This document shows positions 5,958 through 6,010 of a stretch of DNA of 6,010 nt, one piece after another. Origin of the DNA: an uncultured Chloroflexota bacterium. GTDB taxonomy: Bacteria; Chloroflexota; Dehalococcoidia; UBA3495. Location: the NCBI GenBank assembly GCA_913020235.1, contig CAJWBT010000154.1:1-6010 (forward strand), given 5' to 3'. The notes beneath the pieces are model-generated. The model was not told the DNA's origin. It made no database searches and saw only the letters and a program-made list of their open reading frames with translations. The translations under genes and the position numbers were made by a program. Numbering within the stretch: position 1 is the first letter of the stretch; each line of letters begins with the position of its first letter.

Positions 5958-6010
5958 TGGTGGGGAAGGGGAGACTCGAACTCCCACGCCTTTCAGCACA
6001 TGATCCTAAG
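5958..6010 (-). tRNA. tRNA-Leu (anticodon UAG), 3' part, cut by right edge
   Basis: On the minus strand, the 3' end reads: encoded CCA (5960-5958), discriminator A (5961), acceptor 3' strand CTTCCCC (5968-5962), T arm GGGAG-TTCGAGT-CTCCC (5985-5969), a 13-base variable arm (5998-5986) in which GCT-GAAA-GGC can form a short GNRA hairpin, and the anticodon 3' stem TCATG (6003-5999). The window ends in the anticodon loop, which reads CTTAGGA (6010-6004), giving anticodon UAG at 6008-6006. The long variable arm makes this a class II tRNA, and the UAG anticodon assigns it to leucine (CUN codons). The 5' half is outside the window. It is oriented like the opp-lepA genes. Confidence 0.92.

Noticed and set aside
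5958..6010. tRNA-Leu 3' end as an integration (att) site for a mobile element
   Set aside because: No integrase and no repeated tRNA 3' end is visible. The sequence following the tRNA is a core transporter and lepA unit.

Overview
The window looks like chromosomal DNA from a GC-rich bacterium. It uses GTG and TTG as well as ATG start codons and places a tRNA-Leu gene with an encoded CCA end beside housekeeping genes. The mix of genes (GalU, a DinB-fold protein, peptide-type ABC ATPases, LepA) and the style of the intergenic repeats would suit an uncultured Chloroflexota-like or similar environmental lineage. That placement is a guess; nothing in the sequence fixes the phylum.

Layout, left to right. 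Positions 1-50 (minus) hold the first 16 codons of a HigB-type toxin running off the left edge. It is driven by a near-consensus sigma70-type promoter whose predicted +1 falls on the first base of its GTG start, so the mRNA should be leaderless. A small inverted repeat lies between the -35 and -10 boxes and is a candidate operator. Positions 51-372 form a divergent, gene-free region of 322 bases. It contains a perfect 9-bp palindrome resembling dispersed REP-like elements, a run of four 7-bp tandem repeats, and a probable galU promoter.

On the plus strand, galU (373-1275) and a small DinB/YfiT-like four-helix protein (1282-1779) form a tight two-gene unit. This unit converges on a minus-strand unit, and a GC-rich hairpin without a U-tract lies in the 56-base gap between them. 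The minus-strand unit reads, in order of transcription: tRNA-Leu(UAG) (cut by the right edge in its anticodon loop), a 103-base spacer with nested inverted repeats, an OppD/DppD-type ATPase, an OppF/DppF-type ATPase (joined by an ATGA overlap), and lepA (9 bases after oppF).

How the genes work together: OppD and OppF are the two non-identical ATPase subunits of a peptide- or nickel-type importer. Both keep all ATPase motifs and the same C-terminal four-cysteine pattern. Their permeases and binding protein are not next to them in this window, because a tRNA gene lies immediately upstream. LepA (EF4) is a ribosome-associated GTPase that appears to ride on the opp transcript and has no visible Shine-Dalgarno of its own. 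GalU makes UDP-glucose for envelope sugars. The window is mostly conserved core genes. The parts most worth a second look are the left-edge toxin promoter, the repeats in the divergent spacer, and the separated opp ATPase/lepA arrangement. I see no clear evidence of a wholly new system.
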